From NCBI GenBank assembly GCA_946403615.1, contig CAMJAO010000032.1, positions 1 to 12,948 of the forward strand: a DNA stretch of 12,948 nt. Reading direction: 5' to 3'. The stretch comes from an uncultured Prevotellaceae bacterium. Lineage in GTDB: Bacteria > Bacteroidota > Bacteroidia > Bacteroidales > Bacteroidaceae. This document shows, one piece after another, positions 1 through 6,732 of this stretch. A model generated the notes under the pieces. That model saw only the letters and a list, made by a program, of their open reading frames with translations, was not told the origin of the DNA and did no database searches. Each line of letters starts with the position of its first letter. Position 1 is the first letter of the stretch. Position numbers and translations under genes: made by a program.

Positions 1-2
1 AA

Positions 3-164
3 CTGTCGAAAACGGACATCTGTAATGTACTGTGGCCCAAGAAAGAGAACGCCAACGACACGCTCTACACGCTCGTCAAGCGGTTGAAACCCATCATCGA
101 ACAGCACTCTGACCTAAAAATCGAAGCAGACAGAGGAAAATCATATGGTCTGAAAATCAAATAG
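3..164 (+). CDS. C-terminal end of a winged-helix transcriptional regulator (5' truncated by window edge)
   Basis: The last 53 codons of a gene that begins outside the window. The visible peptide runs from LSKTDICNVLWPKK to YGLKIK and then TAG. It contains a helix followed by a Lys/Arg-rich amphipathic helix (NANDTLYTLVKRLKPII) and a short beta-hairpin (LKIEADRGKSYGL), which is the layout of the recognition helix and wing of OmpR/Trans_reg_C-type winged-helix domains. That family binds DNA as tandem protomers on direct repeats about one helical turn apart. Such repeats begin 10 bases after this stop codon, just before the promoter of the barrel gene, so that gene is a probable target. The sensor or receiver part is off the window, so a one-component and a two-component architecture cannot be told apart. 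The domain call is good; the target is inferred. Confidence 0.75.
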   Translation: MSKTDICNVLWPKKENANDTLYTLVKRLKPIIEQHSDLKIEADRGKSYGLKIK

Positions 165-173
165 ATAGCCCGC

Positions 174-206
174 TGTCAGGCAAATGTCAGGCAAATGTCA
201 GGCAAT
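174..206 (+). repeat. Three tandem 11-bp direct repeats (candidate operator)
   Basis: TGTCAGGCAAA occurs three times back to back (174-184, 185-195, 196-206); only the last base of the third copy differs. The 11-bp period places each copy on the same face of the helix. The array ends three bases before the TTTG (-33) element of the downstream promoter, the usual position of an activator that contacts RNA polymerase. The gene just upstream encodes a winged-helix protein of a type that binds such repeats. The repeats are directly visible; the operator role is inferred. Confidence 0.7.
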
Positions 207-209
207 ATT

Positions 210-241
210 TTTGACGGTTATAGATGCTCTTCATACTTTTG
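210..241 (+). promoter_or_regulatory. Bacteroidota-type promoter for the barrel gene
   Basis: TTTG at 210-213, a 20-base spacer, and TACTTTTG at 234-241 match the Bacteroidota housekeeping pattern TTTG-N19-21-TAnnTTTG with no mismatch. Transcription should begin near 246-249. That leaves almost no leader before the ATG at 251 but about 15 bases before the ATG at 263, which favours the later start codon. Confidence 0.75.
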
Positions 242-262
242 CGTCAGTAAATGAATGCAGGT

Positions 263-2281
263 ATGAAGAGTATTTTTATTTGTTGTATGCTGGCAGCATC
301 GTTTGCCGCAGCAGCACAGGAGGCAGTGGAACTGCAAGAGGTAACAGTCAAAGGGGCGAGAGTGGTACAAAGGGTTGACGGGCATACCATCTACCCCACC
401 CGACAGCAACTGGACGGTTCGACCGACGGCTATTCGTTATTGGCGAAACTGACGTTACCCCATCTGCGCATTGACCCGGCCATGCACAGCATCACAGCCC
501 TTTCAAATCTTGGAGGTGTGCAGGTGCGCATCAACGACATCATGGCATCAAAAGAAGACCTGCTCTCACTCGACATGAAAGCGGTGAAGCATATCGACTA
601 CATTGACAATCCCGGGATCAGGTATGGAGAAGGGGTGGCTTATGTCATCAATATCGTGGTAAAACACCCTGTCAGCGGCTATGACATCGGAGCCGATTTG
701 ACCAATACGCTGACCACCACTAATGGCGATGAGACCGTATATGGGAAATACAACTTCGGCAAGAGCGAATTGGCAGCGGCCTACTCACTTGAATATCGCA
801 ATTTCAAAGGATCGGAATATGCAGAACGAGCCGTTTATGAACTGGAATCAGGAGTAAAGCGCACCATACTGCGACAGCAGGATAACGGACAGGACAAGAA
901 TTTTGGCCATAACATACAGTTGACCTATAGTCTGAGCGATTCTGACTATGTGTTCCAATCTAAGTTTTCTGCAAGAAGAGACATTCATCCGCATCAGACG
1001 TGGGAAAGAACAACCGGGACGGAAAACTACGAAGACCATTCCTCATCACGGACGTCATCGCCGGTTCTCGACCTTTACCTGCATCGGATAATCGCACGTC
1101 ATCAATCATTGACAGCAAATGCCGTGGGAACGTATATCAAAACCGACAGTTATGCCGAGCATAACGAGGGCGGCAACTATGCCTATCATGTAAAAGGAAA
1201 GACCTACACGCTTTGGGCTGAGGCAGTATATGAAAACCGTCTGAAACCATTTACCCTCTCTGTCGGAACACAATACAGCCAAAAGTATATCAACAACGTG
1301 TATTCGGGTGATGCCGACGCGGTCAATGCCATGCGTTCTTCAGGGCTGTACTTCTTTGGCCAAATGAGAGGGCGCCTTGGCAAACTCGGCTATGTGGGAG
1401 GTCTCGGCATGAGCCGCCGCTACTACCGCCAGGACGGATGGAAGAATCATTTCTGGCTCTTCCGTCCCAAACTGACCGTGTCTTATTCCTTGACGGAAGA
1501 TCTGAAATTAAAGTACGATTTCGAAGTGTCGCAACACATCTCTCAAATAGCCCTTGTCAGCGATGTCACCATCAAACAGAATGCTATGGAGACGCTGGTG
1601 GGCAATCCAGACATCCGCCCCAACCGCATGACGTCGCATGACCTCCGGCTGACTTATTCCACGCCTCGGCTGACAAGCGAACTGCAAGGTTACTGGCGGT
1701 TGAACGCAGACTGTAACATGGAGAAATACACAAGAGAAGAAGGGCATTTCTTCAAAACGCAGACAAATGCCGACAACGAGTGTAATTTCTTCTACATCCA
1801 GAATTACAACAGATGGGAGGCGATACCCGAGCACCTCTCTGTAACGCTATATGGGGGCATTTTCCGTTTCTTCAATTTCACTGACGAGTACCACCATACT
1901 TACACTTCGTTTAACGGTGGCGCCAGTATCGAGGCCTATTGGGGAAAATGGACGCTGGCCGCCTATGCGGACAACGGTTGGAACTTCATGGAGGGCGAAC
2001 ATCGTGGGCATCAGGCTCCTGCATGGTATTTCACCGCCTCGCGTCGCATAAGAGACATCACGCTCTCGCTTTATGTCCAGCACCCGTTTTGCGTCAGTCC
2101 GCTCAACTACAAGACAGAGGTGTTGAGCCGTTACATCCACAAGGACATCACACAGCATAGCCGCGATTTCGGCAATATGTTGACCCTCAATATCACATGG
2201 CATCTCTCATCTGGACGTAAATACCGCGATATTCAGCGTACCATGAACCATCAAGACACTGAGACAGGAATTCTGGAATAG
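263..2281 (+). CDS. TonB-dependent-receptor-like outer-membrane beta-barrel protein
   Basis: A 672-residue exported outer-membrane protein. The start at 263 puts a compact signal peptide first (MKSIFICCMLAASFAAAAQ); an in-frame ATG at 251 would add four residues but falls almost at the predicted transcription start. Mature residues begin EAVELQEVTVKG, which resembles the TonB-box segment of Bacteroidota receptors. A plug-like region of about 110 residues follows (VQVRINDIMASKEDLLSLD, then IDYIDNPGIRYGEGVAYVINIVVK). The rest is aromatic-rich alternating strands typical of a large barrel. The carboxypeptidase-regulatory-like domain that often precedes the plug is missing. It resembles the 'outer membrane beta-barrel' receptor families (OMP_b-brl_3 type). 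The substrate cannot be read from sequence. It probably imports a ligand through the outer membrane using TonB energy, and is probably controlled by the winged-helix protein upstream through the 11-bp repeats. Confidence 0.85.
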   Translation: MKSIFICCMLAASFAAAAQEAVELQEVTVKGARVVQRVDGHTIYPTRQQLDGSTDGYSLLAKLTLPHLRIDPAMHSITALSNLGGVQVRINDIMASKEDLLSLDMKAVKHIDYIDNPGIRYGEGVAYVINIVVKHPVSGYDIGADLTNTLTTTNGDETVYGKYNFGKSELAAAYSLEYRNFKGSEYAERAVYELESGVKRTILRQQDNGQDKNFGHNIQLTYSLSDSDYVFQSKFSARRDIHPHQTWERTTGTENYEDHSSSRTSSPVLDLYLHRIIARHQSLTANAVGTYIKTDSYAEHNEGGNYAYHVKGKTYTLWAEAVYENRLKPFTLSVGTQYSQKYINNVYSGDADAVNAMRSSGLYFFGQMRGRLGKLGYVGGLGMSRRYYRQDGWKNHFWLFRPKLTVSYSLTEDLKLKYDFEVSQHISQIALVSDVTIKQNAMETLVGNPDIRPNRMTSHDLRLTYSTPRLTSELQGYWRLNADCNMEKYTREEGHFFKTQTNADNECNFFYIQNYNRWEAIPEHLSVTLYGGIFRFFNFTDEYHHTYTSFNGGASIEAYWGKWTLAAYADNGWNFMEGEHRGHQAPAWYFTASRRIRDITLSLYVQHPFCVSPLNYKTEVLSRYIHKDITQHSRDFGNMLTLNITWHLSSGRKYRDIQRTMNHQDTETGILE

Positions 2282-2340
2282 TAAAGCCTGATTTCGGACA
2301 CAAATCTCTCAATAACCTCACATTAATTTGTTGATTTGAG

Positions 2341-2443
2341 TTGTCTTGGTTGTTTAAAAGACAAAAATAGTTGGTGTTAAAGACAACATTGACAACATGA
2401 AACAACAAGTCTGTCCTAACGGCCGTTCTCTCTCCCTCGGGGA
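2341..2443 (-). repeat. Dispersed intergenic repeat, copy A
   Basis: Read on the minus strand this copy has a G-rich purine stretch, the palindrome AACGGCCGTT (2418-2427), a GTTGTTTC-like segment and a TTGTCTT-rich tail. It aligns by eye with the copies at 5431-5518, 6476-6545, 9358-9442 and 11951-12068. It lies between the convergent ends of the barrel gene and the FadL-like gene. In this copy the hairpin has become a simple palindrome without a clear loop, so its terminator value is weak. Confidence 0.6.
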
Positions 2444-2469
2444 AATCAGAGAGGCAGACAAAACAAAAT

Positions 2470-2502
2470 ACTCCCCCAACAGCATTAGTCTATTAGGGGA
2501 GT
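2470..2502 (-). terminator. Intrinsic terminator of the FadL-like gene
   Basis: ACTCCCC (2470-2476) pairs perfectly with GGGGAGT (2496-2502) across a 19-base loop. On the minus strand the stem is followed by ATTTTGTTTTG. It begins 30 bases beyond the end of the FadL-like gene, the expected place for its terminator. Confidence 0.65.
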
Positions 2503-2531
2503 AATGTCTTTAACTTCTATAACTCCTTGAA

Positions 2532-4064
2532 TCAGAGAGTCAGTTCCACGCCCAGACCGAAGACTTTGTTGGTGCGGGTGTATTCGTTGCGTGTGGTGTG
2601 GTTAGTGGCTGCCGGGGCGACGTCTTGGTTGTAAGTGTCGTAGTTGGTTTGGAAATAAGCCGCATTCACCTTCACCTTGTCAGTCACTTTGTAACCGACA
2701 CCCAGTCCGAAGGTATAACTGCTGACAACGAAAGACATATCGTTCATATACTCGTCAGACAAGCCATAGTTGGTCTTCTGCAAACCGGCACTAACTTGTA
2801 ATTTGTCGTTGATGTCCCACTCTACACCGCCATTGACTTCCCATGTGTTGCCGTCGAGTTTCTTCTCATCGTGGTTGTACCAGTGGGCCGACTTGTCGAA
2901 GAACAAGTGATAACCGGCGCTCACTCGCACACTCGGAATAATCGACCATTGTGCGCCTAAGGTCAACAGGGCGGGCTGGTCCTCGGGAACACTGCTGCCA
3001 TCGCGGAATTTGTTCACCGCGTCGATGGCATGAGCTTCCTTCACTGTGGAACTGTTTTTCATCCTCATGCGGGTCTTGAACTCGTATTTGGCGGCGAAAT
3101 TGAAATTACCCACCTTATAATCCACACCGACGATAGGAGCAATGCCAATACCCGACTGGTCGGACATCAGACTGACGCCCTCACGGTAGAGTTCCAATGT
3201 CTGCAAGCTCTGCTGGGTGCCTTCCAGTTGGGCTTTGGCTGCCTGAGCCTCCGCCAGCTTCGCGGTCAGCTCAGCGGGAACGGGAGCATCTGCTGCCTCG
3301 TATTGTGCGATGCCGGCTTCCAACTGACTGATGCCTTGAGCATATTGCATAATACCACCGGCAATCTTGGTGTTGGCATTGTCGAGGAATGCTCCGAAAG
3401 GCACTGGTCCAGCAGCCGTATTCACCATGATGTTGTTCAGTCTGGCCTTGTAGGATGCCGTTCCATAGAGCAAGCGTGCGCCTCCATAGACGGAAAGGTT
3501 CTCTGTAAGTTTGTATGCCGCGCCCAATGTGAAACCAATGTAGAATTGATTTCCACGCATGTATCCGTCAACGTCATAGCCTGTGGCGCCAAGCGGTTGC
3601 AGCGAATTGGCAATGGCACCTACCGCACTCTCAAATGAGCCGATACCATCGGAGAACTCACACTTTCCACCACCACCAGTGATGGCAATAGAGCCTTGCA
3701 GACTCCAGTTCCCTGTGTTGTATGCAGCTTGTATAGATGGGATGAATGGTGCCTTGGCTATACCCTCAAATTCCTTGACCGTATTGCCGTTGTTTCTCAT
3801 CCCCAGAGCGAAGTCAGGGTTGGTGGTAGTGATGGTGCGCGTCTGATAAGCATATTGCCAATTGAAACCGAGATGCCAACCATCGCCGAGGAATATCACA
3901 CCGGCAGGGTTGGTATATACGCCATCAATACCGATATATGCGTCGTGGGCGGGATTACGAAGAAAACTCACACTTTGGTTGGTGTTTGTCAAGATGCCTC
4001 CAGCATGTGCTACGCCGCAGAGTGTAATTACAAATCCTAAAAACGTTAATTTCAGTTTGTTCAT
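2532..4064 (-). CDS. FadL/OmpP1/TodX-family outer-membrane channel
   Basis: A 510-residue outer-membrane protein if translated from the ATG at 4064 (MNKLKLTFLGFVITLCGVAHA signal peptide, then GGILTNTNQSVSFLRNPAHDA). An in-frame ATG at 4076 would add only MILK. The mature N-terminus, with NPAHDA and then YTNPAGV, is the signature of the FadL-like long-chain fatty acid or hydrocarbon channel family (PF03349). The remainder is alternating barrel strands ending in GLGVELTL. Family members pass hydrophobic compounds across the outer membrane through a lateral opening and need no TonB; the true substrate here is unknown. A stretch at about residues 224-296 is strongly helical, Ala/Gln/Glu-rich and coiled-coil-like (QLEAGIAQYEA, LAEAQAAKAQLEG), and it interrupts the barrel between predicted strands. 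The gene has its own promoter and terminator and appears monocistronic. Confidence 0.88.
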   Translation of the reverse strand: MNKLKLTFLGFVITLCGVAHAGGILTNTNQSVSFLRNPAHDAYIGIDGVYTNPAGVIFLGDGWHLGFNWQYAYQTRTITTTNPDFALGMRNNGNTVKEFEGIAKAPFIPSIQAAYNTGNWSLQGSIAITGGGGKCEFSDGIGSFESAVGAIANSLQPLGATGYDVDGYMRGNQFYIGFTLGAAYKLTENLSVYGGARLLYGTASYKARLNNIMVNTAAGPVPFGAFLDNANTKIAGGIMQYAQGISQLEAGIAQYEAADAPVPAELTAKLAEAQAAKAQLEGTQQSLQTLELYREGVSLMSDQSGIGIAPIVGVDYKVGNFNFAAKYEFKTRMRMKNSSTVKEAHAIDAVNKFRDGSSVPEDQPALLTLGAQWSIIPSVRVSAGYHLFFDKSAHWYNHDEKKLDGNTWEVNGGVEWDINDKLQVSAGLQKTNYGLSDEYMNDMSFVVSSYTFGLGVGYKVTDKVKVNAAYFQTNYDTYNQDVAPAATNHTTRNEYTRTNKVFGLGVELTL

Positions 4065-4092
4065 TTTTAATATCATTTACAAAAATTGTTTG

Positions 4093-4124
4093 CAAAGGTA
4101 ATTAAATTGTTCCAAATTTCCATA
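4093..4124 (-). promoter_or_regulatory. Promoter of the FadL-like gene
   Basis: On the minus strand, TACCTTTG (plus coordinates 4093-4100) is an exact TAnnTTTG element. A TATG (4121-4124) lies 20 bases further upstream, one mismatch from the -33 TTTG. The predicted leader before the ATG at 4064 is about 20-25 bases. Confidence 0.6.
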
Positions 4125-4165
4125 AAACACACCTTTTTGTTAACATTAATTACACAAACAAGATA

Positions 4166-4265
4166 AAAACCGCCCTCGTTTCATGTCTTCTCCCATTGAT
4201 TATAAGATGATAAACACCCCGCTTCAAAAAAATGCCCTGGCATTTTTACGAAGCGGGGCGGTTTT
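4166..4265. repeat. Nested inverted repeats / terminator-like hairpin between divergent genes
   Basis: CCCCGCTTC (4217-4225) pairs with GAAGCGGGG (4250-4258). Inside it, AAAAATGCC (4228-4236) pairs with GGCATTTTT (4239-4247) around a two-base loop, giving an almost continuous 18-bp stem. A second possible pairing joins AAAACCGCCC (4166-4175) to GGGCGGTTTT (4256-4265). The two pairings share the GGG at 4256-4258 and so exclude each other at that point. On the plus strand the stem is followed by CGGTTTTG, a short T-tract. Neither flanking gene ends here. Confidence 0.6.
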
Positions 4266-4386
4266 GAATGACATTGGCACCCGTCATTTGTTAATTATCT
4301 TTAATTCATACCATAACAACTACACCATCAGCCCGTAAATACGTCAAATTATAAATAAGGAACGTATCTCTTTATCAATTTATCTT

Positions 4387-5277
4387 ATGAAAAACCTACT
4401 TGCTTCCATGCTGTTCGCAGCAGGTATCTTCACGGCCACAACTGCCGTAGCACAGCCTTTCGGCCGCCAAGAGCCCCCCAAACAGACACACGAGTTGAAA
4501 TGCGGCGACCTCACGCTGGGCATTGACGCCGAAAGAGGCGGGAAAATCCTCTCTTTCCAATATAAAGGAACGGAGATTCTATCGCAGTCACGTTTCCCCG
4601 AATCCTTCGGCAGCACGTTTTGGACCAGTCCGCAGAAAGAATGGAACTGGCCCCCGGTGAAAGAGTTTGACAAAGGGCCGTACCGTATTGAACAGCAGAG
4701 CGACACGAGGCTGGTGCTGATCAGCGAGGTGTCGGAACGCATGAAATACCGCATACGCAAGGACATCAATGCCGATGCGAAAAACAAGGCATTTGTCATC
4801 ACCTACTCTATCATCAACGAATCAGGCGAGACGCGTCAGGTGGCTCCGTGGGAAATCACACGTGTGACCAATGACAACGGACTCATCTTCTTCGATGCAC
4901 CCCTCGACGGCATCACACCTGCCGGACTAATGAACTTCAAGGCCGACAAAGGCGCAGTGTGGTATCAGACCGACGAGACACAGGAAAACCGCAAAATCAA
5001 CGCCGACGGCAAGGGATGGCTGGCATATTGTGCTAACGGACTGCTGCTCATCAAGAAATTCGAGGATCTGACGCCCTCACAACCCGCTCCCGGGGAAGCG
5101 GAGGTACAGGTGTATGTCAACCGCGGAAAGACCTACATCGAATTGGAAAGCCAAGGCGCCTACACCACTCTCAAACCCGGCGAGCAACTCTCCTGGACCG
5201 TCAAATGGTATTTGCAGCCGGTTAAAGACGCTGCCCCGAAGACATTAATGAAACAAGTGAAAAAGGTGATAAAGTAG
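4387..5277 (+). CDS. Exported DUF4380-like protein (mutarotase-like fold)
   Basis: A 296-residue protein with a clear signal peptide (MKNLLASMLFAAGIFTATTAVA, then QPFGRQ). The mature sequence opens with LTLGIDAERGGKILSFQYKG and continues TEILSQSRFPESFGSTFW. It ends in a strand-rich C-terminal half including WEITRV, GWLAYCANGLLLIKKF and LKPGEQLSWTVKWYLQP. This pattern of an N-terminal 'GGKI-SF-YKGTEIL' and a C-terminal 'L-PGE-L-W-V-WYL' fits the galactose-mutarotase/beta-sandwich type carried by DUF4380 (PF14315) proteins in Bacteroidota. It is probably periplasmic or surface-exposed and may bind or act on sugar; no catalytic residues were identified. It is a single gene, followed by a strong terminator at 5433-5453. 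The family assignment is from memory of sequence patterns and is moderately secure; the function is not known. Confidence 0.7.
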   Translation: MKNLLASMLFAAGIFTATTAVAQPFGRQEPPKQTHELKCGDLTLGIDAERGGKILSFQYKGTEILSQSRFPESFGSTFWTSPQKEWNWPPVKEFDKGPYRIEQQSDTRLVLISEVSERMKYRIRKDINADAKNKAFVITYSIINESGETRQVAPWEITRVTNDNGLIFFDAPLDGITPAGLMNFKADKGAVWYQTDETQENRKINADGKGWLAYCANGLLLIKKFEDLTPSQPAPGEAEVQVYVNRGKTYIELESQGAYTTLKPGEQLSWTVKWYLQPVKDAAPKTLMKQVKKVIK

Positions 5278-5308
5278 CCAGAGTCACCTCTGATTCCCAC
5301 TAAAAAGG

Positions 5309-5423
5309 AGTGCCCTTCGGGCAGAACCAACGGTCGCTGGCCGAAGGGAAAAGCAAATCATACAAATCTTAAAACAAGAATTGACTATCTACCGGTGACC
5401 GTTGGTTCTTGCCGAAGGTGACT
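5309..5423. repeat. Long imperfect palindrome (115 bp)
   Basis: The arms 5309-5335 and 5397-5423 are inverted copies. Thirteen bases match perfectly (AGAACCAACGGTC at 5323-5335 against 5397-5409), and CCTTCGG/CCGAAGG pair at the outer side. A 61-base centre lies between them. The left arm also forms a small local hairpin TGCCC-TTC-GGGCA (5311-5323), and CCCTTCGG (5313-5320) can also pair with CCGAAGGG (5341-5348). It sits just downstream of the DUF4380-like gene and just before repeat copy B. Confidence 0.6.
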
Positions 5424-5430
5424 GTGTGAT

Positions 5431-5518
5431 TTACGGCCGAAAGGCCGTTTTTTGTTGTTTCTTGTTGTCAGTGTTGTGTTTAAAACCAATAGTTTGTCTA
5501 AAAAAACGACCTTGGTAA
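5431..5518 (+). repeat. Dispersed intergenic repeat, copy B
   Basis: Order on the plus strand: the ACGGCC-GAAA-GGCCGT hairpin, a T-run, TTGTTGTTTCTTGTTGTCAG, TGTTGTGTTT, AAAACCAATAGTTTGTCTAAAAA. It shares this order with copies A and C (both reversed) and D and E. It lies between the convergent DUF4380-like and LytTR genes. Confidence 0.65.
5433..5453 (+). terminator. Intrinsic terminator with GAAA tetraloop
   Basis: ACGGCC (5433-5438) and GGCCGT (5443-5448) close a GAAA loop, a very stable GNRA tetraloop, followed by six T residues. It is the likely terminator of the DUF4380-like gene and forms the head of repeat copy B. Confidence 0.8.
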
Positions 5519-5532
5519 CGAAGTACCATCAC

Positions 5533-6357
5533 CTAATCAATATACTCTTTTAGTCGAGGCACATACGAACGTGACACTGGGATGCTGACGGTGCATGCTC
5601 CGAGGGTCAGCTGGTAGCCGTTGGAGTTGCCTTTTGCCGAGGTGATGTTGTTCACATTGACGACAAACGAACGGTGGCACTGGAAGATGTTTTTGAATTC
5701 CTTCAATTCTTCCACCACGGCAGAGAGGGTGCTGTGCACTTCTATCGTAGCGGGGCGGCCGTCTTTCATACAGCACACCGCCACATTGTTTTTCTGCGCC
5801 TCGATATACAACAGGTCGTTGATGGGGATGGTCAGGTCATTACCTCTGACGGTGGTGTCGTGGATGGTAATGCAAGTGTCTTTCTGTTCTTCGGTTGTGT
5901 TGCTCAGCAGCGTTTCCAATTTCTCACGCATATAGCGCTGGTAGGCAAGGCCGACAGTCAGCACGGTGATGATAACGCCTATGCTCAGCGTCCAGTACAA
6001 AAACCTGATGAAAATATCGGCACTGACAGGAAATTGGAAGATATACGAGAAAAGAAACATGCTGCAAATGGCGATAAAGACTATCAGTCCAAGCACAGCG
6101 CACCCTTGATGCCATATCCGCCATGGTTTCACCCGTTCTGTGATATGATTTAAGAAGAGCCATTCGTAAAGAAAACAGCAACATGTCGTGACAAGACCGA
6201 ACAAACCGGCCACCACGAATTTGTTGCCTGAATATGCGCTGAAACCGAAGGGTTGCAACAGATACAATATGGCCCACACGACAGCGCCATAGAAGAGGCT
6301 GTCTCTCAAATTGTGTCCGCTTCGCGTAAAAGGATATTTTCGAGTTAGAAATTCCAT
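5533..6357 (-). CDS. Membrane-anchored LytTR transcriptional regulator
   Basis: A 274-residue protein from the ATG at 6357; upstream in-frame codons lack an ATG, and a promoter -7 element ends five bases before this ATG. Residues 20-40, 47-70, 85-108 and 117-138 form four hydrophobic membrane segments (for example FVVAGLFGLVTTCCCFLYEW). A short charged linker follows (about 140-165), then a C-terminal LytTR DNA-binding domain (about 172-272). It shows family hallmarks such as INDLLYIEAQKNNVAV, HSTLSAVVEELKE and the conserved FQCHRSFVVNVNNI. There is no receiver domain, so it looks like a one-component membrane regulator, a common Bacteroidota layout. It is transcribed away from the TonB receptor operon at 6733, and the shared spacer holds three phased direct repeats (6616-6667). 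That makes the receptor the likely target; the signal is unknown. Confidence 0.88.
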   Translation of the reverse strand: MEFLTRKYPFTRSGHNLRDSLFYGAVVWAILYLLQPFGFSAYSGNKFVVAGLFGLVTTCCCFLYEWLFLNHITERVKPWRIWHQGCAVLGLIVFIAICSMFLFSYIFQFPVSADIFIRFLYWTLSIGVIITVLTVGLAYQRYMREKLETLLSNTTEEQKDTCITIHDTTVRGNDLTIPINDLLYIEAQKNNVAVCCMKDGRPATIEVHSTLSAVVEELKEFKNIFQCHRSFVVNVNNITSAKGNSNGYQLTLGACTVSIPVSRSYVPRLKEYID

Positions 6358-6361
6358 GCTG

Positions 6362-6369
6362 CAAAAGTA
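6362..6369 (-). promoter_or_regulatory. -7 element of the LytTR gene
   Basis: TACTTTTG on the minus strand is an exact TAnnTTTG. Only four bases separate it from the ATG at 6357, so the transcript should start at or within a base or two of the start codon. No good TTTG was found at the usual distance; the closest is an ATTG with an 18-base spacer. Confidence 0.5.
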
Positions 6370-6475
6370 CAACTATTTTTTCACAAACAATCCCCTCCAA
6401 CAAGATTTGTGTCCGAGATGTTGAGAATAAGAACAAAAAATGAAAACCGCTTCGCTTAAGAAATAGAACCGTCAC

Positions 6476-6545
6476 TTAAGACAAACTGTAGTTTTTCAAA
6501 AGACAATACGGACAACAAGAAACAACAAGAACGGCCTTGGCCGTA
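6476..6545 (-). repeat. Dispersed intergenic repeat, copy C
   Basis: On the minus strand: hairpin ACGGCC-AA-GGCCGT (6531-6544), TTCTTGTTGTTTCTTGTTGTC, then TTGTCTTTTGAAAAAC and ACAGTTTGTCTTAAG. It matches copies B and D closely. It lies between two divergently transcribed genes, where neither needs a terminator. Confidence 0.65.
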
Positions 6546-6615
6546 TCCGGACAAAAATCTTCAAAAATACGATGTTTGTTGTGTTGGTTGTTTTCAGAAA
6601 AACCGAGAAAAAAAC

Positions 6616-6667
6616 GATAGTCATTCGTCCTGAAAGATAGTCATTCGGCAAAGTGGATAGTTTTCCG
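6616..6667 (+). repeat. Three 20-bp-period direct repeats (candidate LytTR operator)
   Basis: GATAGTCATTCG at 6616-6627 and again, identical, at 6636-6647. A third, weaker copy, GATAGTTTTCCG, is at 6656-6667. The start-to-start distance is exactly 20 bases each time, about two helical turns. LytTR proteins are known to bind pairs of short direct repeats about two turns apart. The array ends 29 bases before the receptor's -33 element. The repeats are certain; the binding protein is inferred. Confidence 0.65.
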
Positions 6668-6696
6668 CAAGCCGTTTTAGTTGTCTGTCACGGGAA

Positions 6697-6728
6697 TTTG
6701 GAGGGTATTTGTTCTTGCCGTACATTTG
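6697..6728 (+). promoter_or_regulatory. Promoter of the TonB receptor operon, probably leaderless
   Basis: TTTG at 6697-6700, a 20-base spacer and TACATTTG at 6721-6728 match the Bacteroidota consensus perfectly. Four bases (CGGC) separate it from the ATG at 6733, so the predicted mRNA begins at or next to the start codon. Confidence 0.75.
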
Positions 6729-6732
6729 CGGC

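Larger units (their letters stand above)
4077..4386. other. Divergent intergenic region, 4077-4386
   Basis: No gene is visible here. It contains the minus-strand promoter of the FadL-like gene (4093-4124) and a nested inverted-repeat structure (4166-4265). From 4266 to the start codon at 4387 the sequence is A/T-rich. I could not find a convincing TTTG/TAnnTTTG promoter for the plus-strand gene. Confidence 0.6.
6358..6732. other. Divergent control region between LytTR gene and TonB receptor
   Basis: Contains, left to right, the LytTR gene promoter (-7 at 6362-6369), a 14-base sequence shared with 2293-2306 (6403-6416), repeat copy C (6476-6545), three 12-bp direct repeats (6616-6667) and the receptor promoter (6697-6728). 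No gene is visible. Confidence 0.65.

Noticed and set aside
174..206. Short CRISPR-like array
   Set aside because: The units are contiguous 11-mers with no spacers and no cas genes nearby; they fit a regulatory array.
3030..3638. 202-codon open frame on the plus strand
   Set aside because: It lies fully opposite the FadL-like gene, lacks a signal peptide or domain pattern, and has no promoter; it is a shadow of the real gene.
4217..4258. Terminator of the FadL-like gene or of an upstream gene
   Set aside because: The FadL-like gene starts, not ends, on this side, and no plus-strand gene ends before it; on the minus strand the stem is not followed by a T-run.
5924..6475. 183-codon open frame on the minus strand
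   Set aside because: It overlaps the N-terminal half of the LytTR gene in another frame and the spacer, and its Arg/Cys/His-rich composition is that of a frame-shifted reading.
6709..6732. Upstream TTG start for the TonB receptor
   Set aside because: The eight added residues would be coded by the promoter itself and would spoil the signal peptide; the ATG at 6733 is preferred.
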